Origin: Rhodanobacter sp.
GTDB lineage: Bacteria; Pseudomonadota; Gammaproteobacteria; Xanthomonadales; Rhodanobacteraceae
Assembly: GCA_030148505.1 (NCBI GenBank)
Contig: JASBTI010000041.1
Location: 186,001 to 250,000 of the forward strand
DNA: 64,000 bases
Direction: 5' to 3'
The notes beneath the pieces were generated by a model. It did not search any database and was not told the DNA's origin. It was given only the letters and a program-made list of their open reading frames with translations. Position 1 is the stretch's first letter; each line of letters begins with the position of its first letter. Shown piece by piece: positions 7,336 to 16,857 of the stretch. The position numbers and the translations under genes are program-made.

Positions 7336-7929
7336 ATGGCGCGGATAAGCGGCGGGCGTCCCGGGGTGGGCGGGCGTATTCGCATCATCGGCGGCAGCTT
7401 GCGTAATTCGCGTTTGACGGTGGCAGACCAGCCGGGGCTGAGGCCGACCGCCGAGAGGGTTCGCGAGACCCTTTTCAACTGGTTGGCGCCGCGTATCGTT
7501 GGTGCGCGGTGCCTGGACCTGTGTGCGGGTACCGGAGCGTTGGGCATCGAGGCGATTTCGCGGGGCGCTGCCACGGTGCAGTTTGTCGAGCGGAATGCCC
7601 GCGTCGCTCAGGCGCTCCGTGACAATCTCGAAAGGCTCAAGGTGCTTGGCGGCGAGGTGACGAGCATGGAGGCAGAAGCCTTTCTGCGCGCGTCGGTACG
7701 TTCGTATGACTTGGTATTCCTGGATCCGCCCTTTGCGAGCGGTTTGTGGGCACCGCTGGCATGGCAGCTGGAGCGCCAGGGGTGGTTGGGTCCAAGGGCC
7801 TTGATCTATGTGGAGTCCCCCTGGGGTCAGCAGCTCGACTTGCCGGCGAACTGGCAACTGCAGCGCGATGGCCGGGCCGGCGAGGTGCGCTACGCGCTGT
7901 ATCGGCGCGAGGCGGGGGAGGAGGGTTAG
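7336..7929 (+). CDS. rsmD: 16S rRNA (guanine966-N2)-methyltransferase RsmD
   Basis: An SAM-dependent methyltransferase that modifies G966 of 16S rRNA. The 197 residues show the RsmD N-terminal segment GGRIRIIGGSLRNSRL and the SAM-binding motif LDLCAGTGALGIEA (60-73). The catalytic motif DPPF lies at 130-133 within YDLVFLDPPF. RsmD beside ftsY and upstream of coaD is a common proteobacterial arrangement. The start at 7336 follows a weak ribosome site; the family N-terminus fits. Confidence 0.94.
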   Translation: MARISGGRPGVGGRIRIIGGSLRNSRLTVADQPGLRPTAERVRETLFNWLAPRIVGARCLDLCAGTGALGIEAISRGAATVQFVERNARVAQALRDNLERLKVLGGEVTSMEAEAFLRASVRSYDLVFLDPPFASGLWAPLAWQLERQGWLGPRALIYVESPWGQQLDLPANWQLQRDGRAGEVRYALYRREAGEEG

Positions 7930-8047
7930 AGCGGTGCCACCCACACCTCGGTGCGTCAAAGCCAGCCGGCGTCAAGCACATCGCAGAGCCAGTACGACCA
8001 TGGATGCCGTGGCTATGCCCAAGGTGCGTCGGCTTCCGTTAAGCTAG

Positions 8048-9125
<1,078 letters not shown>

Positions 9126-9137
9126 TTGACCCGTGCA

Positions 9138-9168
9138 CCCCGCTGGCGGCATAACCCTGCCAGCGGGG
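9138..9168 (+). terminator. Hairpin, probable terminator of coaD-lipoprotein
   Basis: A perfect 10-bp stem CCCCGCTGGC / GCCAGCGGGG with an 11-nt loop begins 12 nt after the lipoprotein stop. Only two T bases follow, so termination may be incomplete. Confidence 0.6.
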
Positions 9169-9256
9169 TTGCGAGGAAGGCGCCTATCGGCTGTGTAGGT
9201 CGCCGTCGTGGCCAAGCACACCCCGGATTCACCCCTGCCTTGTATGATCGCATTCT

Positions 9257-9517
9257 ATGTCTCTGAAGATTCTCGACACCTGCGTCAATTGCGACGTCTG
9301 CGAACCGGTCTGCCCGAATAAGGCGATTTCGCTGGGTGAGGAGTTCTACGAGATCGATCCAGCGCTTTGCACGGAATGCGTGGGCCATCATGACGAGCCG
9401 CAGTGTGTGGTGGTTTGTCCGGTGGAATGCATCATTAGCGATCCCGACCACGCCGAGTCGGTTGAGCAGCTGGAACTCAAGTATCGCCATCTGATGACTG
9501 CAGAATCGTCAACATGA
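9257..9517 (+). CDS. fdx: YfhL-family 2[4Fe-4S] ferredoxin
   Basis: A small electron carrier of 86 residues. The first cluster motif is CVNCDVCEPVC (Cys9, 12, 15, 19). The second is CTEC followed by an eight-residue insertion and CVVVCPVEC (Cys38, 41, 50, 54, 58), the expanded loop typical of YfhL/Allochromatium-type ferredoxins with very low potential. The C-terminal helix SVEQLELKYRHLM is also typical. In Xanthomonadales this ferredoxin is commonly found downstream of coaD. Confidence 0.93.
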   Translation: MSLKILDTCVNCDVCEPVCPNKAISLGEEFYEIDPALCTECVGHHDEPQCVVVCPVECIISDPDHAESVEQLELKYRHLMTAESST

Positions 9518-9583
9518 TGCCCTCTACTCGTCGTTGCGTTCACGCACCTCCCGGCTGTTGCCAGGGGACTCGCCGATGACGCT

Positions 9584-9601
9584 GCATCACGGTCGTGATG
9601 C
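9584..9601. promoter_or_regulatory. Palindrome upstream of the TMEM43-family gene
   Basis: GCATCACG, two bases, then CGTGATGC is a perfect 8+8 inverted repeat. The 2-nt centre is too short for an RNA loop, so a protein-binding site is more likely. It lies 51 nt before the next start codon and 66 nt after the ferredoxin stop. No regulator is known. Confidence 0.4.
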
Positions 9602-9652
9602 GTTGGCGCTTAGTGACCACGCGTCGGCCCGATTGATGGGCGAGCAGGTCTG

Positions 9653-10702
9653 ATGGATGGGGTTGGCAAGATATGGCTGCGCCGCGCGGCCCTGCACGTG
9701 ATCGGGGCGCTGTTGTTGCTGGCCGGTGTAGCCTTGGCAGCGATGACGGCCAGGGGGTTGCTCAACTATCGTGAAGTGACCGAGCGTCACGGTGGCGAGG
9801 TGATCGATCTGAGCGCCGGCAGCGGGCCGCGAGCGGGTCAAGCGGGTTTCATGGCGCGCATCGTGGGGACACCGGAGGTCGTGGAGGCGCCGCGTGACGC
9901 GGATTTCAATTTGCATGTGAACACCCCTTTGCTCACGCGGCACGTGGAAATGTTTCAGTGGCGTGAAATTCATATTGGCGGAGCCGTTCATTACGAGCTG
10001 GACTGGGTCGATCACCTGATTGATGCCAGTCACTTCGAACAGTCGCAAGGACATGCAAATCCCGCTAGATTTCCCGTCCACAACATGGAATTTCCTGCGG
10101 GCCTGGTGCGCCTGGGCGGATTCAGGCTGTCCGCGCAATTGCTGCATGCGCTCCCGGGGTATCAAGCGGTTGCGCCCAATATCGGGGTACTTCCGTCCAA
10201 CCTGGCGGCGAGCTTCGGCAAGTCTGGCAATTATCTGGTGACCAGCGCGCATCCGGGGGAGCCGCGTCTGGGCGATGTGCGCGTCAGCTGGAGCGAGGTA
10301 CCACTGCAACAGGTCACGGTGTTTGCGCGTGTCAACGGCGACCGGTTGGCGGCAGCGACCGAGGCAATCGACGGCAAGGGGTACCGCGTCGAAATCGGCA
10401 ATGTGTCCTTGCTGGACATGTTTCCGGACATTCCGATACCGCCGGATTTTGTGCAGGGCAAGCGGATATTGGCACTGCTTCTCGCTTCACTGGGTGCGCT
10501 GGTACTTTGTTATGCGAAGCAACAGAAGCACCCTGATTTCGCCTTGGCCGCAGGTCTGGGGTGTCTGGCTGTGGGCTCGGTGGCCAGCGTACTGTGGTTG
10601 GGCCAGCACGACACGCGCCTGTTGCTGGGTTGGGTGGCGGTGGCGACCTCGGGGCTGGCGCTGACCATCTGGCGGCTGCGACAGCGGCGTCGAACTGACT
10701 GA
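9653..10702 (+). CDS. TMEM43 (LUMA) family membrane protein
   Basis: A 349-residue membrane protein. One transmembrane helix lies near the N-terminus (about 12-34). A large extracytoplasmic region follows with the family signatures HVEMFQWREIHIGG, YELDWVDHLIDASHF, HPGEPRLGDVRVSW and the FPDIPIPPDF region. Three closely spaced hydrophobic helices form the C-terminus (about 270-342). Bacterial members have no assigned function; animal TMEM43 is an inner-nuclear-membrane protein. It ends 166 nt before the convergent EAL/HDOD gene. Family assignment is from memory of the motif pattern. Confidence 0.72.
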   Translation: MDGVGKIWLRRAALHVIGALLLLAGVALAAMTARGLLNYREVTERHGGEVIDLSAGSGPRAGQAGFMARIVGTPEVVEAPRDADFNLHVNTPLLTRHVEMFQWREIHIGGAVHYELDWVDHLIDASHFEQSQGHANPARFPVHNMEFPAGLVRLGGFRLSAQLLHALPGYQAVAPNIGVLPSNLAASFGKSGNYLVTSAHPGEPRLGDVRVSWSEVPLQQVTVFARVNGDRLAAATEAIDGKGYRVEIGNVSLLDMFPDIPIPPDFVQGKRILALLLASLGALVLCYAKQQKHPDFALAAGLGCLAVGSVASVLWLGQHDTRLLLGWVAVATSGLALTIWRLRQRRRTD

Positions 10703-10867
10703 GGCTGAGTGGTTTCGGTTTCGTTCGGCGGCTGCGTGCAGGCAGACGAGCTACTCCGGAATCGCCTTGCGGCGGCCATTGGACGGGTAGCCGATTTACA
10801 CCGGTCTACGCCGCCGGGGTCGGGGCTAGGTCAAACGGTGCCTGCTGCGAGGACACCAATCCGGGTG

Positions 10868-12136
10868 TCAGCTGACTGGCTTTACATTGGCGCTCGCGTA
10901 AACCTGATCGGCCCACTGGGTAGCTTCCAGGTAGATGCCGGCCATTTTCTGGATGACGTGGGGGCGGACCTGCTGGCTGTTGAGCTTTCCCGTTTCCCAC
11001 GCCCGGATCTGATCCAGCAATGAACCGAACTGGCCACCACGGCCGGTAAGTGCGTCGCTGATTTCGGGAACCAGACGGAGATGGGTCAGCAAGAAGCTCA
11101 TCGGCGCACACATCAAGGTATCGAGTAGCGAAAACAGGCCGACCGTAAAGGCTGTTTCTGGTTGCCCCTTCGGCATGCTTGCCGCGAGCTTTTCGCACAT
11201 GTGGGCACGGATGAGTGCTGCGCGAAGGAGTTCAGGTGGGCGGTCGTCCATGCTGCACAGCGACATCGTGTCGATCCAGTTGCGCATCCGCGTGACGCCG
11301 AAAAAGATCGCCGCCTGCTGGACGGATTTCAACTGCCGGGGCAGCGCGAAATAGGCGGAGTTGACGCAGCTCAGCAGTTTGAAGCTGAGAACTGCATCGT
11401 TGCGAATGATGTCGCCCAGTTCCACCGGACCCGGATTGGACTCCTGCAGGGTTCGCATGAGCCGCAGTATGGTCAGCCGGTTGGCGGCCAGCACGGGTAC
11501 CTCGACGGGCTGGGGGATCAACAGGTAGCGCCCCTGGATGGCATGGAACGGCAGTTCCAGGCAGCGTTCGTAGGTAGGGTGATCGTTGACCTCGCCAGCG
11601 ATAGGCCACACGCCGCGAGCGTGCAATTGTTCGCAACGCTCCTGCAGTATCTCTGGCGATAGCCGGCTGGCATCCAGTCGGACGAATTGCACGGTCTGCA
11701 AAAGCGTTTCCAGCGACAGACTGCCACTTAGGTCAAGCTCAGCGAGGTCGAGCATGAACTGGCAGCCGCGCTGAGACATCAGCTGCAGCCGCTTCATCAG
11801 TTGCGGATCGTCGGCAACGTGTGGCTGCAGCACCAGCCCCAGGCGTGGTTGATGCAGCAGAATATCGGAATCTTCCGGTAGTAACTCGGCGGGCAGGTTG
11901 AGGAAGGCCCGGTTGCCGCGAACCAGGCGCGTGAGCGCGCCATCGGTAATCGTCGACAGGACACCCTGCAGCAGGCTTTCTTCATCGCCGGGCTCGCGAT
12001 GGAAGGTGATCTCATAGGCGAAAAGTTGGCGTTCGCGGTCGAGCATCGGTACCCGCAATACCGGCAGTGGCGTCGAAGTGACCGGCAAGGCCGAGTCGGA
12101 CGAAGAGGAGGCTACGGCTGCGTTGCGATTGCTCAT
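10868..12136 (-). CDS. EAL-HDOD protein (YuxH/CdgJ type) with degenerate EAL domain
   Basis: A 422-residue cytosolic signalling protein. The N-terminal half resembles an EAL domain, but the catalytic E-x-L-x-R motif is replaced by YEITFH, so cyclic-di-GMP phosphodiesterase activity is unlikely. The C-terminal half is an HDOD domain (LSFKLLSCVNSAYFALPRQL, then QQAAIFFGVTRMRNWI). Such EAL-HDOD proteins influence motility and adhesion in Vibrio and Xanthomonas. It lies 93 nt downstream of flgN in the same direction, so it is probably transcribed with flgMN from the sigma-28 promoter at 13039-13065. No good ribosome site precedes the chosen start. Confidence 0.85.
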   Translation of the reverse strand: MSNRNAAVASSSSDSALPVTSTPLPVLRVPMLDRERQLFAYEITFHREPGDEESLLQGVLSTITDGALTRLVRGNRAFLNLPAELLPEDSDILLHQPRLGLVLQPHVADDPQLMKRLQLMSQRGCQFMLDLAELDLSGSLSLETLLQTVQFVRLDASRLSPEILQERCEQLHARGVWPIAGEVNDHPTYERCLELPFHAIQGRYLLIPQPVEVPVLAANRLTILRLMRTLQESNPGPVELGDIIRNDAVLSFKLLSCVNSAYFALPRQLKSVQQAAIFFGVTRMRNWIDTMSLCSMDDRPPELLRAALIRAHMCEKLAASMPKGQPETAFTVGLFSLLDTLMCAPMSFLLTHLRLVPEISDALTGRGGQFGSLLDQIRAWETGKLNSQQVRPHVIQKMAGIYLEATQWADQVYASANVKPVS

Positions 12137-12229
12137 GGGGGTGATCGCGCTAATGGTGTGGTTGTGCCGGGACGTACTCAGACCCAGAGAGGTTTGTCGC
12201 CGGCGAGGCCGCTCGTTGCATCGGATATC

Positions 12230-12676
12230 TCATGCTTCGGCTAGCGCCTGCGAGCGCAGGTTGGCGCGCAGTTCACCGCTGCGTCCATACAGTTTGCTGT
12301 CGTCAGTGTTACCCGTGAGCACGGCGAGTGCGTTGCGCACCTGCTGCAGGCGTTGGTTGACGACCCCACCGTTACGAAGGTTCAGCTGTTGGCAGCGCTG
12401 CAACGAGTTCAACACGCCGGCCCACTTGGATTCCTGTGTGGGGCTGATGCTGCTCAGTTCTTTCTGCAGCTGCAGCCGCTCGGTATCCAGTTGCTCCAAT
12501 CGCAGCAGTGCTTGCTGTTTTTTTGAGCCTGCGCGATCCAGGGCATCGGCGTCATTGTCATCCAGCGCCACACGCTCGAACTCGAGTGCCTGAAGCAATT
12601 GACCGACGAACTGACCCATTTCAGCCAGTACGGCGGTCAGTGCGTCGTCAAGCTCATCGCGAACCTGCTCACTCAT
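12230..12676 (-). CDS. flgN: Flagellar export chaperone FlgN
   Basis: Cytosolic chaperone for the hook-filament junction proteins FlgK and FlgL. The 148 residues are almost entirely helical with heptad-like leucines (LLQALEFERVALDDNDADAL, RLEQLDTERLQLQKEL). They include the FlgN-family segment NLRNGGVVNQRLQQVRNAL and a serine-rich end LYGRSGELR. It starts inside the flgM stop codon (ATGA overlap), the usual flgMN arrangement. Confidence 0.9.
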   Translation of the reverse strand: MSEQVRDELDDALTAVLAEMGQFVGQLLQALEFERVALDDNDADALDRAGSKKQQALLRLEQLDTERLQLQKELSSISPTQESKWAGVLNSLQRCQQLNLRNGGVVNQRLQQVRNALAVLTGNTDDSKLYGRSGELRANLRSQALAEA

Positions 12677-12999
12677 GCCTTGCCCGGGCCGCCAATCTGC
12701 CGCTCGAGTGCCAGCATGCGATCGGCGATTTTGCCGGGATTGATCTGATAGCTGCCGCCGGCCAGGGCCTGCCGCACATGTTCGACCCGCTGCGCATTGA
12801 TCGCAGACGAGCCATCATGACGTGCCGCCTGCTGTAGGGCGCGCGCGGAATCAGTCAATTTGACCTGGTCATCGCCTTTTGATGCATCGCCCGTTGCACT
12901 GGCGGCCGAAGGCGTTGCGGCGGTCGACGAACCATTGCCCGAGTTGCCGGTAGCCTTGGTGAAATTCGGCAAGCCATTGTTGATGGTCGTGGTATTCAT
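12673..12999 (-). CDS. flgM: Anti-sigma-28 factor FlgM
   Basis: Binds and inhibits FliA until it is exported through the completed hook-basal body, delaying late genes. The 108-residue protein has a disordered Ser/Thr/Gly-rich N-terminus. The conserved C-terminal FliA-binding part includes DQVKLTDSARALQQAARHD, INAQRVEHVRQALAGGSYQI and NPGKIADRMLALE. A sigma-28 promoter 40-66 bp upstream implies feedback control of FlgM by its own target. It overlaps flgN by 4 nt. Confidence 0.95.
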   Translation of the reverse strand: MNTTTINNGLPNFTKATGNSGNGSSTAATPSAASATGDASKGDDQVKLTDSARALQQAARHDGSSAINAQRVEHVRQALAGGSYQINPGKIADRMLALERQIGGPGKA

Positions 13000-13038
13000 G
13001 GGTCCGATGCTCGCTGGTGGGTTGGCCCTGTGTTCACG

Positions 13039-13065
13039 GTATCGGCAAGGGCTGCAGAAACTTTA
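13039..13065 (-). promoter_or_regulatory. Sigma-28 (FliA) promoter of flgM-flgN
   Basis: On the minus strand TAAA, exactly 15 nt, then GCCGATAC. This matches the TAAA-N15-GCCGATAA consensus at 11 of 12 fixed positions. It lies 40 bp upstream of the flgM start, between flgA and flgM, so flgMN can be expressed independently of flgA. Confidence 0.88.
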
Positions 13066-13108
13066 GTGCTGGAATAACGGCGATGAACCGGTGTTATGTC
13101 AGGTGGAT

Positions 13109-13840
13109 TCATGGCAGCGCCAGCACTACGCCCGGGGCGCTGACCATGGCGTCGACAATCTTGCCCGAACTGTCATTGCGGACGCGCAGTCTCGCGCCAT
13201 TGTCGCCGCTGCCAAGGGCCGTACCGGTGGCGCGCACCTCGATACCGCTCATCTTGGCGATCAGCTGAACCTGGTCGCCAGCGCGGATCATGCGACGACC
13301 GCCCAGTGCGCCGGGCGTCAGAACGCTGTCGGCCGGCAGCGACCGCGCCAGCGTGCGTCCATTGGCCTGCTTCAGGTTGGTGACATACCCATAGCCAAGC
13401 CGTGTGACATCGCGTTCTTCGGTGCGCAGGTCAGCTTCGCGCAGGCCATCACCACGAAGCAACGGTCGTCTGGTGACCAGGACCTTGCGGAACAGCCGCA
13501 TTTGCAGCGGTACGCGGACCGACCAACCACCGGCCTGCGGGCAGCGGACCTGGACACTCATGCGGGAGGCGGCGGTAGCGTAGGTCGGTATGCTCGCGTG
13601 CAAGGGAACGGGACAGTTGGGAAGCCGCAGGCGCCTATCCAGTGGTGACGAAGTGATCTCGACCCGGCTGCCAGGTAATGTGAAGTGCTGGCGCAGTGCC
13701 GAGACGGCGACTGCGCGTATCTCGGTCAGTGCCTGCGTTGCTGCCGCCGACGTGGCGAACACGCCGACACCTAGCAGGCACACGCCAACCAGCCACGATC
13801 GAACAGCCCGGGAATAACTTGCGGCCGCGCCTTCGCTCAT
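13109..13840 (-). CDS. flgA: Flagellar P-ring assembly chaperone FlgA
   Basis: Periplasmic chaperone needed to assemble FlgI into the P ring. The 243 residues start with a signal peptide (about 1-34, [19 protein letters not shown]). The mature protein has an N-terminal domain with paired cysteines (LPNCPVPL and VRCPQAGG). A C-terminal SAF/FlgA domain follows ([52 protein letters not shown]). It starts within the stop codon of the upstream chemoreceptor gene (ATGA), so the two are translationally coupled. Confidence 0.92.
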   Translation of the reverse strand: MSEGAAASYSRAVRSWLVGVCLLGVGVFATSAAATQALTEIRAVAVSALRQHFTLPGSRVEITSSPLDRRLRLPNCPVPLHASIPTYATAASRMSVQVRCPQAGGWSVRVPLQMRLFRKVLVTRRPLLRGDGLREADLRTEERDVTRLGYGYVTNLKQANGRTLARSLPADSVLTPGALGGRRMIRAGDQVQLIAKMSGIEVRATGTALGSGDNGARLRVRNDSSGKIVDAMVSAPGVVLALP

Positions 13841-15141
13841 GCGTCCACCAACAGGGTCCCGAGGTGCTTGAGAAGATCCTCGCGCCGTGATTCCATTTTT
13901 TGGGAAACGTGCGCGGCGTCGTCGAGCTGTCCGTCGCTCAGCAAGTCAACGAACTTCGCGCTTTGCTCGCGCAGTTCGGCGCAGGCATCAATCAGGGCGG
14001 CGCTGGTGGCCTCCTGAGGATACAGTGCCGCCAACCGGTGCACGACACGATCGAGCACATGGGTGTCGAACCAGCGTCGGTCCAGCGCGCTCGGCTCCAG
14101 CAATGCCAGATCCATGGCTTGGCGCAGGCTTGAGGCAGCCTCGCGCAAGCCCAGGCTGAGGCTTGCCGGGTCGCGCCCGCTCTCACTCTCTAGCCAGTCC
14201 AGGCCCAGGCGGTGTGCCAGCAGGGCCGCCCGGCTGACAGCCTCGGACTGGCGCCGTGCCTCAGTGCTGCGACGCCCCAGCGCGCCGAGGACGGCTTGTG
14301 ATCCAGTGGCGCGAACATGGTGCTGGTTATGTTGCTTTTGCAGGTGGCTGACTTGCCCGGTGGCCACGCTCAAGGCCTCGCTGCCCTCGCGCAGCGCCAA
14401 TGCCGCCTGATCGACACCGGATTGTGAGCGCTCCAGTTGGCGCAGACCATGCTGTACGTCGCCATCCAGTTGCAATGAGAACTCTCCGATAGAACCGGTG
14501 ACCGCTTCGATCTCGGCGGTGCTCAGGGTTGTTTTCTCGGCCAGTTGCTTGACCTCATCGGCGACGACCGCAAAGCCGCGTCCGGCCTCACCGGCCCGGG
14601 CCGCCTCAATGGCGGCATTCAAGGCCACCAGATTGGTCTGATGGGCGATTTCCTGGACTACCCCGGTAAGCTTGCGGATTTGCGCCACTTGCTCGGCGAG
14701 CTTGCTCTGATTGCGATTCATCGCGGCTAGGGCATTGCGCAGCAGGCGCAACTGCCCGTCCAGCTCACCGACCCGGTCCCTGCCGGTCCCTTCTGCGTGG
14801 CAGGCCTCGCCCAGACTGCTGGCCAGCTGCTCAAGCAACGTCGAGATCCCGGCACTGCCATCCGTCAAATGATCGACGTTGCCGCTGCTGTCGCGTGCCG
14901 CCTGATCCAGCGCAGTCTGCTCCCGCATCAACTTTTGCACGGAGCCCAGCACAAGGCTTTGCTGTTCCAGGGTTTGCAGGGCGACACCATTGGGGGGGCG
15001 GCTGGCGACGCGGCTGAGCAACGGAGCAATGGCGCTGGCGGCGCGCGGGTAACGGCGGCGAAGCGCGGCCACTCGTGCGTCGTCGCCGTCGACGGCGGCC
15101 TGCACGAGGGCAGTCAGATGCTGATTCCAGATCAAGCTCAT
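13837..15141 (-). CDS. Soluble methyl-accepting chemotaxis protein
   Basis: A 434-residue receptor without transmembrane helices or HAMP domain, hence cytosolic. A short N-terminal helical part precedes the signalling domain with the conserved hairpin [20 protein letters not shown] and [21 protein letters not shown]-terminal helical extension of about 170 residues resembles a sensory or CZB-like region ([20 protein letters not shown], then a His-containing tail). The start at 15141 is preferred because AAGGTGA precedes it, and because the upstream GTG at 15223-15225 lies inside the sigma-54 promoter. It is coupled to flgA. Confidence 0.88.
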   Translation of the reverse strand: MSLIWNQHLTALVQAAVDGDDARVAALRRRYPRAASAIAPLLSRVASRPPNGVALQTLEQQSLVLGSVQKLMREQTALDQAARDSSGNVDHLTDGSAGISTLLEQLASSLGEACHAEGTGRDRVGELDGQLRLLRNALAAMNRNQSKLAEQVAQIRKLTGVVQEIAHQTNLVALNAAIEAARAGEAGRGFAVVADEVKQLAEKTTLSTAEIEAVTGSIGEFSLQLDGDVQHGLRQLERSQSGVDQAALALREGSEALSVATGQVSHLQKQHNQHHVRATGSQAVLGALGRRSTEARRQSEAVSRAALLAHRLGLDWLESESGRDPASLSLGLREAASSLRQAMDLALLEPSALDRRWFDTHVLDRVVHRLAALYPQEATSAALIDACAELREQSAKFVDLLSDGQLDDAAHVSQKMESRREDLLKHLGTLLVDA

Positions 15142-15216
15142 GGGACGGAGGTCACCTTCAATGGCACGGGGCTGCTGAACTAAGGGGATCGTCAGGACTC
15201 GCGAAAACTTGAGCAA

Positions 15217-15231
15217 GCAATTCACATGCCA
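15217..15231 (-). promoter_or_regulatory. Sigma-54 promoter of the chemoreceptor-flgA operon
   Basis: On the minus strand TGGCATGTGAATTGC carries the -24 GG and -12 GC with the obligatory ten bases between. The surrounding bases fit the TGGCAY...TTGCT consensus. It lies about 75 bp upstream of the chemoreceptor start codon and 34 bp from the divergent sigma-28 promoter of cheV. Confidence 0.85.
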
Positions 15232-15265
15232 GGGTGGTGGTCATGCCCGCTGCCATCGTTGTCGC

Positions 15266-15292
15266 TCAAGCGTACAGCGAGTCTGCCGATAC
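15266..15292 (+). promoter_or_regulatory. Sigma-28 (FliA) promoter of cheV
   Basis: TCAA, exactly 15 nt, then GCCGATAC, matching the FliA consensus with C for A in the -35 element. It lies 57 bp upstream of the cheV start codon and faces away from the sigma-54 promoter of the chemoreceptor-flgA operon. Confidence 0.87.
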
Positions 15293-15349
15293 GCCATGGA
15301 GAAGATGGCCTCGTTGATATGAGGTGTCGCATTTCCTAAAGGAACTCCC

Positions 15350-16285
15350 ATGGGCAGCGCGTTGCTGGAAAAGGTCGAGTGGCACACCAGGCTGGCCGGG
15401 CATAACCGTGTGGCGATGTTGTTGTTTCGCCTCGGCGACAACCAACTTTTCGGCATCAATGTGTTCAAGGTCCGTGAGGTGCTTCGGCGGACACCGCTGG
15501 AGCGGATGCCGGGAGCGCACAAATTGCTGGCCGGGACCGGCGAGTACCGGGGACAGACCATCCCGGTGATCGATCTGGCCGCCGCGCTTGGCTATGCCTC
15601 GCTTCGCCAGACCGAGTCGGCGCATTTGATCGTCACCGAGTTCAGCCGTTCGGTCCAGGGCTTCCTGGTGGCGGATCTGCAACGCATCGTGCACTGCAGC
15701 GGTGAGTCGCTGGTGGCGCCGACTCCGTCCCTTGGCTTCGGGCCGCAAGTCAATGCCGTGACGAGGATTGATGGTGCATTGGTTGCGATCGTCGACGTCG
15801 AACATATCCTGGCCATCATCGATACGGCGCCCCACGAGCTCTCTGCGCGGCTACTGCGTGAGGCGGATGGGCATCGGTCGCGTCGGGCGCTGGTGGCGGA
15901 CGACTCGTTGATTGCCCGACGGCGCATTGTGAAGGTGCTCAATCAGATTGGGGTCGAGTGTGTCGTGGCGCAGGACGGCCGCGAGGCACTTGACCGATTG
16001 CTGGAACTGGCCGATGCACCGGAGGCCGAGCGTGTAGATGTGCTGGTATCGGACATCGAAATGCCACGCATGGACGGCTATGCGCTGACGCGTGCGATTC
16101 GCGAAACCCCCGCGTTAAGGCAATTGAAGGTGTTGTTGCACAGTTCAATCAGCGGAATCTTCAACGAAGAGATGGTAAAAGAAGTCAATGCGGACAGTTT
16201 CGTGGCGAAATTTCAGCCAGACCTGTTGGCACAAGCCGTCCTGAGCTTGCTGCCGGAGCCGATGGCGGGTGTCGAGGGAACGTAA
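15350..16285 (+). CDS. cheV: Chemotaxis coupling protein CheV (CheW-receiver fusion)
   Basis: Couples receptors to CheA and can be phosphorylated by it, giving adaptation. The 311 residues comprise an N-terminal CheW domain (about 20-160: NQLFGINVFKVREVLRR, GTGEYRGQTIPVIDLAAALG). A C-terminal receiver domain (about 178-305) has the acidic pair in ALVADDSLIARR and the phospho-acceptor Asp in VSDIEMPRMDG. AAAGGAACTCCC precedes the ATG. It is transcribed alone from a sigma-28 promoter and closed by a hairpin at 16291-16313. Confidence 0.94.
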   Translation: MGSALLEKVEWHTRLAGHNRVAMLLFRLGDNQLFGINVFKVREVLRRTPLERMPGAHKLLAGTGEYRGQTIPVIDLAAALGYASLRQTESAHLIVTEFSRSVQGFLVADLQRIVHCSGESLVAPTPSLGFGPQVNAVTRIDGALVAIVDVEHILAIIDTAPHELSARLLREADGHRSRRALVADDSLIARRRIVKVLNQIGVECVVAQDGREALDRLLELADAPEAERVDVLVSDIEMPRMDGYALTRAIRETPALRQLKVLLHSSISGIFNEEMVKEVNADSFVAKFQPDLLAQAVLSLLPEPMAGVEGT

Positions 16286-16290
16286 CCTTT

Positions 16291-16313
16291 CGGCACCGTC
16301 GGCGGCGGTGCCG
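16291..16313 (+). terminator. Probable terminator of cheV
   Basis: A perfect 8-bp stem CGGCACCG / CGGTGCCG with a 7-nt loop starts 6 nt after the cheV stop and is followed by GAATTTCG. It separates cheV from the flgB operon. Confidence 0.65.
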
Positions 16314-16398
16314 GAATTTCGTCGTCGCCGGGTAAAGTCGACGCACTAGATCGGTCGGTCGCTGCGTCAGCCCAGTGCTGGCGCGGCTTCGCGCGTCA

Positions 16399-16413
16399 TG
16401 GCATGCAATTTGC
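16399..16413 (+). promoter_or_regulatory. Sigma-54 promoter of the flgB operon
   Basis: TGGCATGCAATTTGC has the -24 GG and -12 GC separated by ten bases. It lies 41 bp upstream of the flgB start and downstream of the cheV hairpin. It is expected to need FleQ. Confidence 0.87.
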
Positions 16414-16453
16414 CTCAAGCCCCATGCGGATTCCAACCGTGTGGAGCGATGCA

Positions 16454-16849
16454 ATGAGCCCGATTTCCGACAATCTGTTTGGCATCCATACCAAGGCGCT
16501 CGAGCTTTGGCAGCGCCGTACCGAAGTGCTGGCCAGCAATCTGGCGAACGCCGATACGCCTGGCTATCTGGCCCGCGATGTGGATTTTCGCAAGGCGCTG
16601 GCTTCGGCCAATGGCGAATCGGGCAAGGTGACTTTGCAGACCGATGCCCCCGGCCAGATCGGCAGCAACACTCCATCCGCCACGGCACCGCTGGACTATC
16701 GCGTGCCGACCCAGCCGAGCATGGACGGCAATACCGTCGATACGCAGGTCGAGCAAGCGGCATTCGCCGCCAACAGCGTGCACTACCAGGCAAGCCTGGC
16801 CTTCATAACCGCGCAGATTCGCATGTTGCGCACCGCGATCACCGGGTGA
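16454..16849 (+). CDS. flgB: Flagellar proximal rod protein FlgB
   Basis: Forms part of the rod that crosses the periplasm. The 131 residues have the rod-family N-terminal helix with LASNLANADTPGYLARDVDF and the matching C-terminal helix SLAFITAQIRMLRTAI. The start at 16454 is chosen because GGAG lies 8 nt upstream, and because the frame's earlier ATG overlaps the sigma-54 promoter. First gene of flgBCDEFGHIJKL. Confidence 0.95.
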   Translation: MSPISDNLFGIHTKALELWQRRTEVLASNLANADTPGYLARDVDFRKALASANGESGKVTLQTDAPGQIGSNTPSATAPLDYRVPTQPSMDGNTVDTQVEQAAFAANSVHYQASLAFITAQIRMLRTAITG

Positions 16850-16857
16850 GGTGAGGC

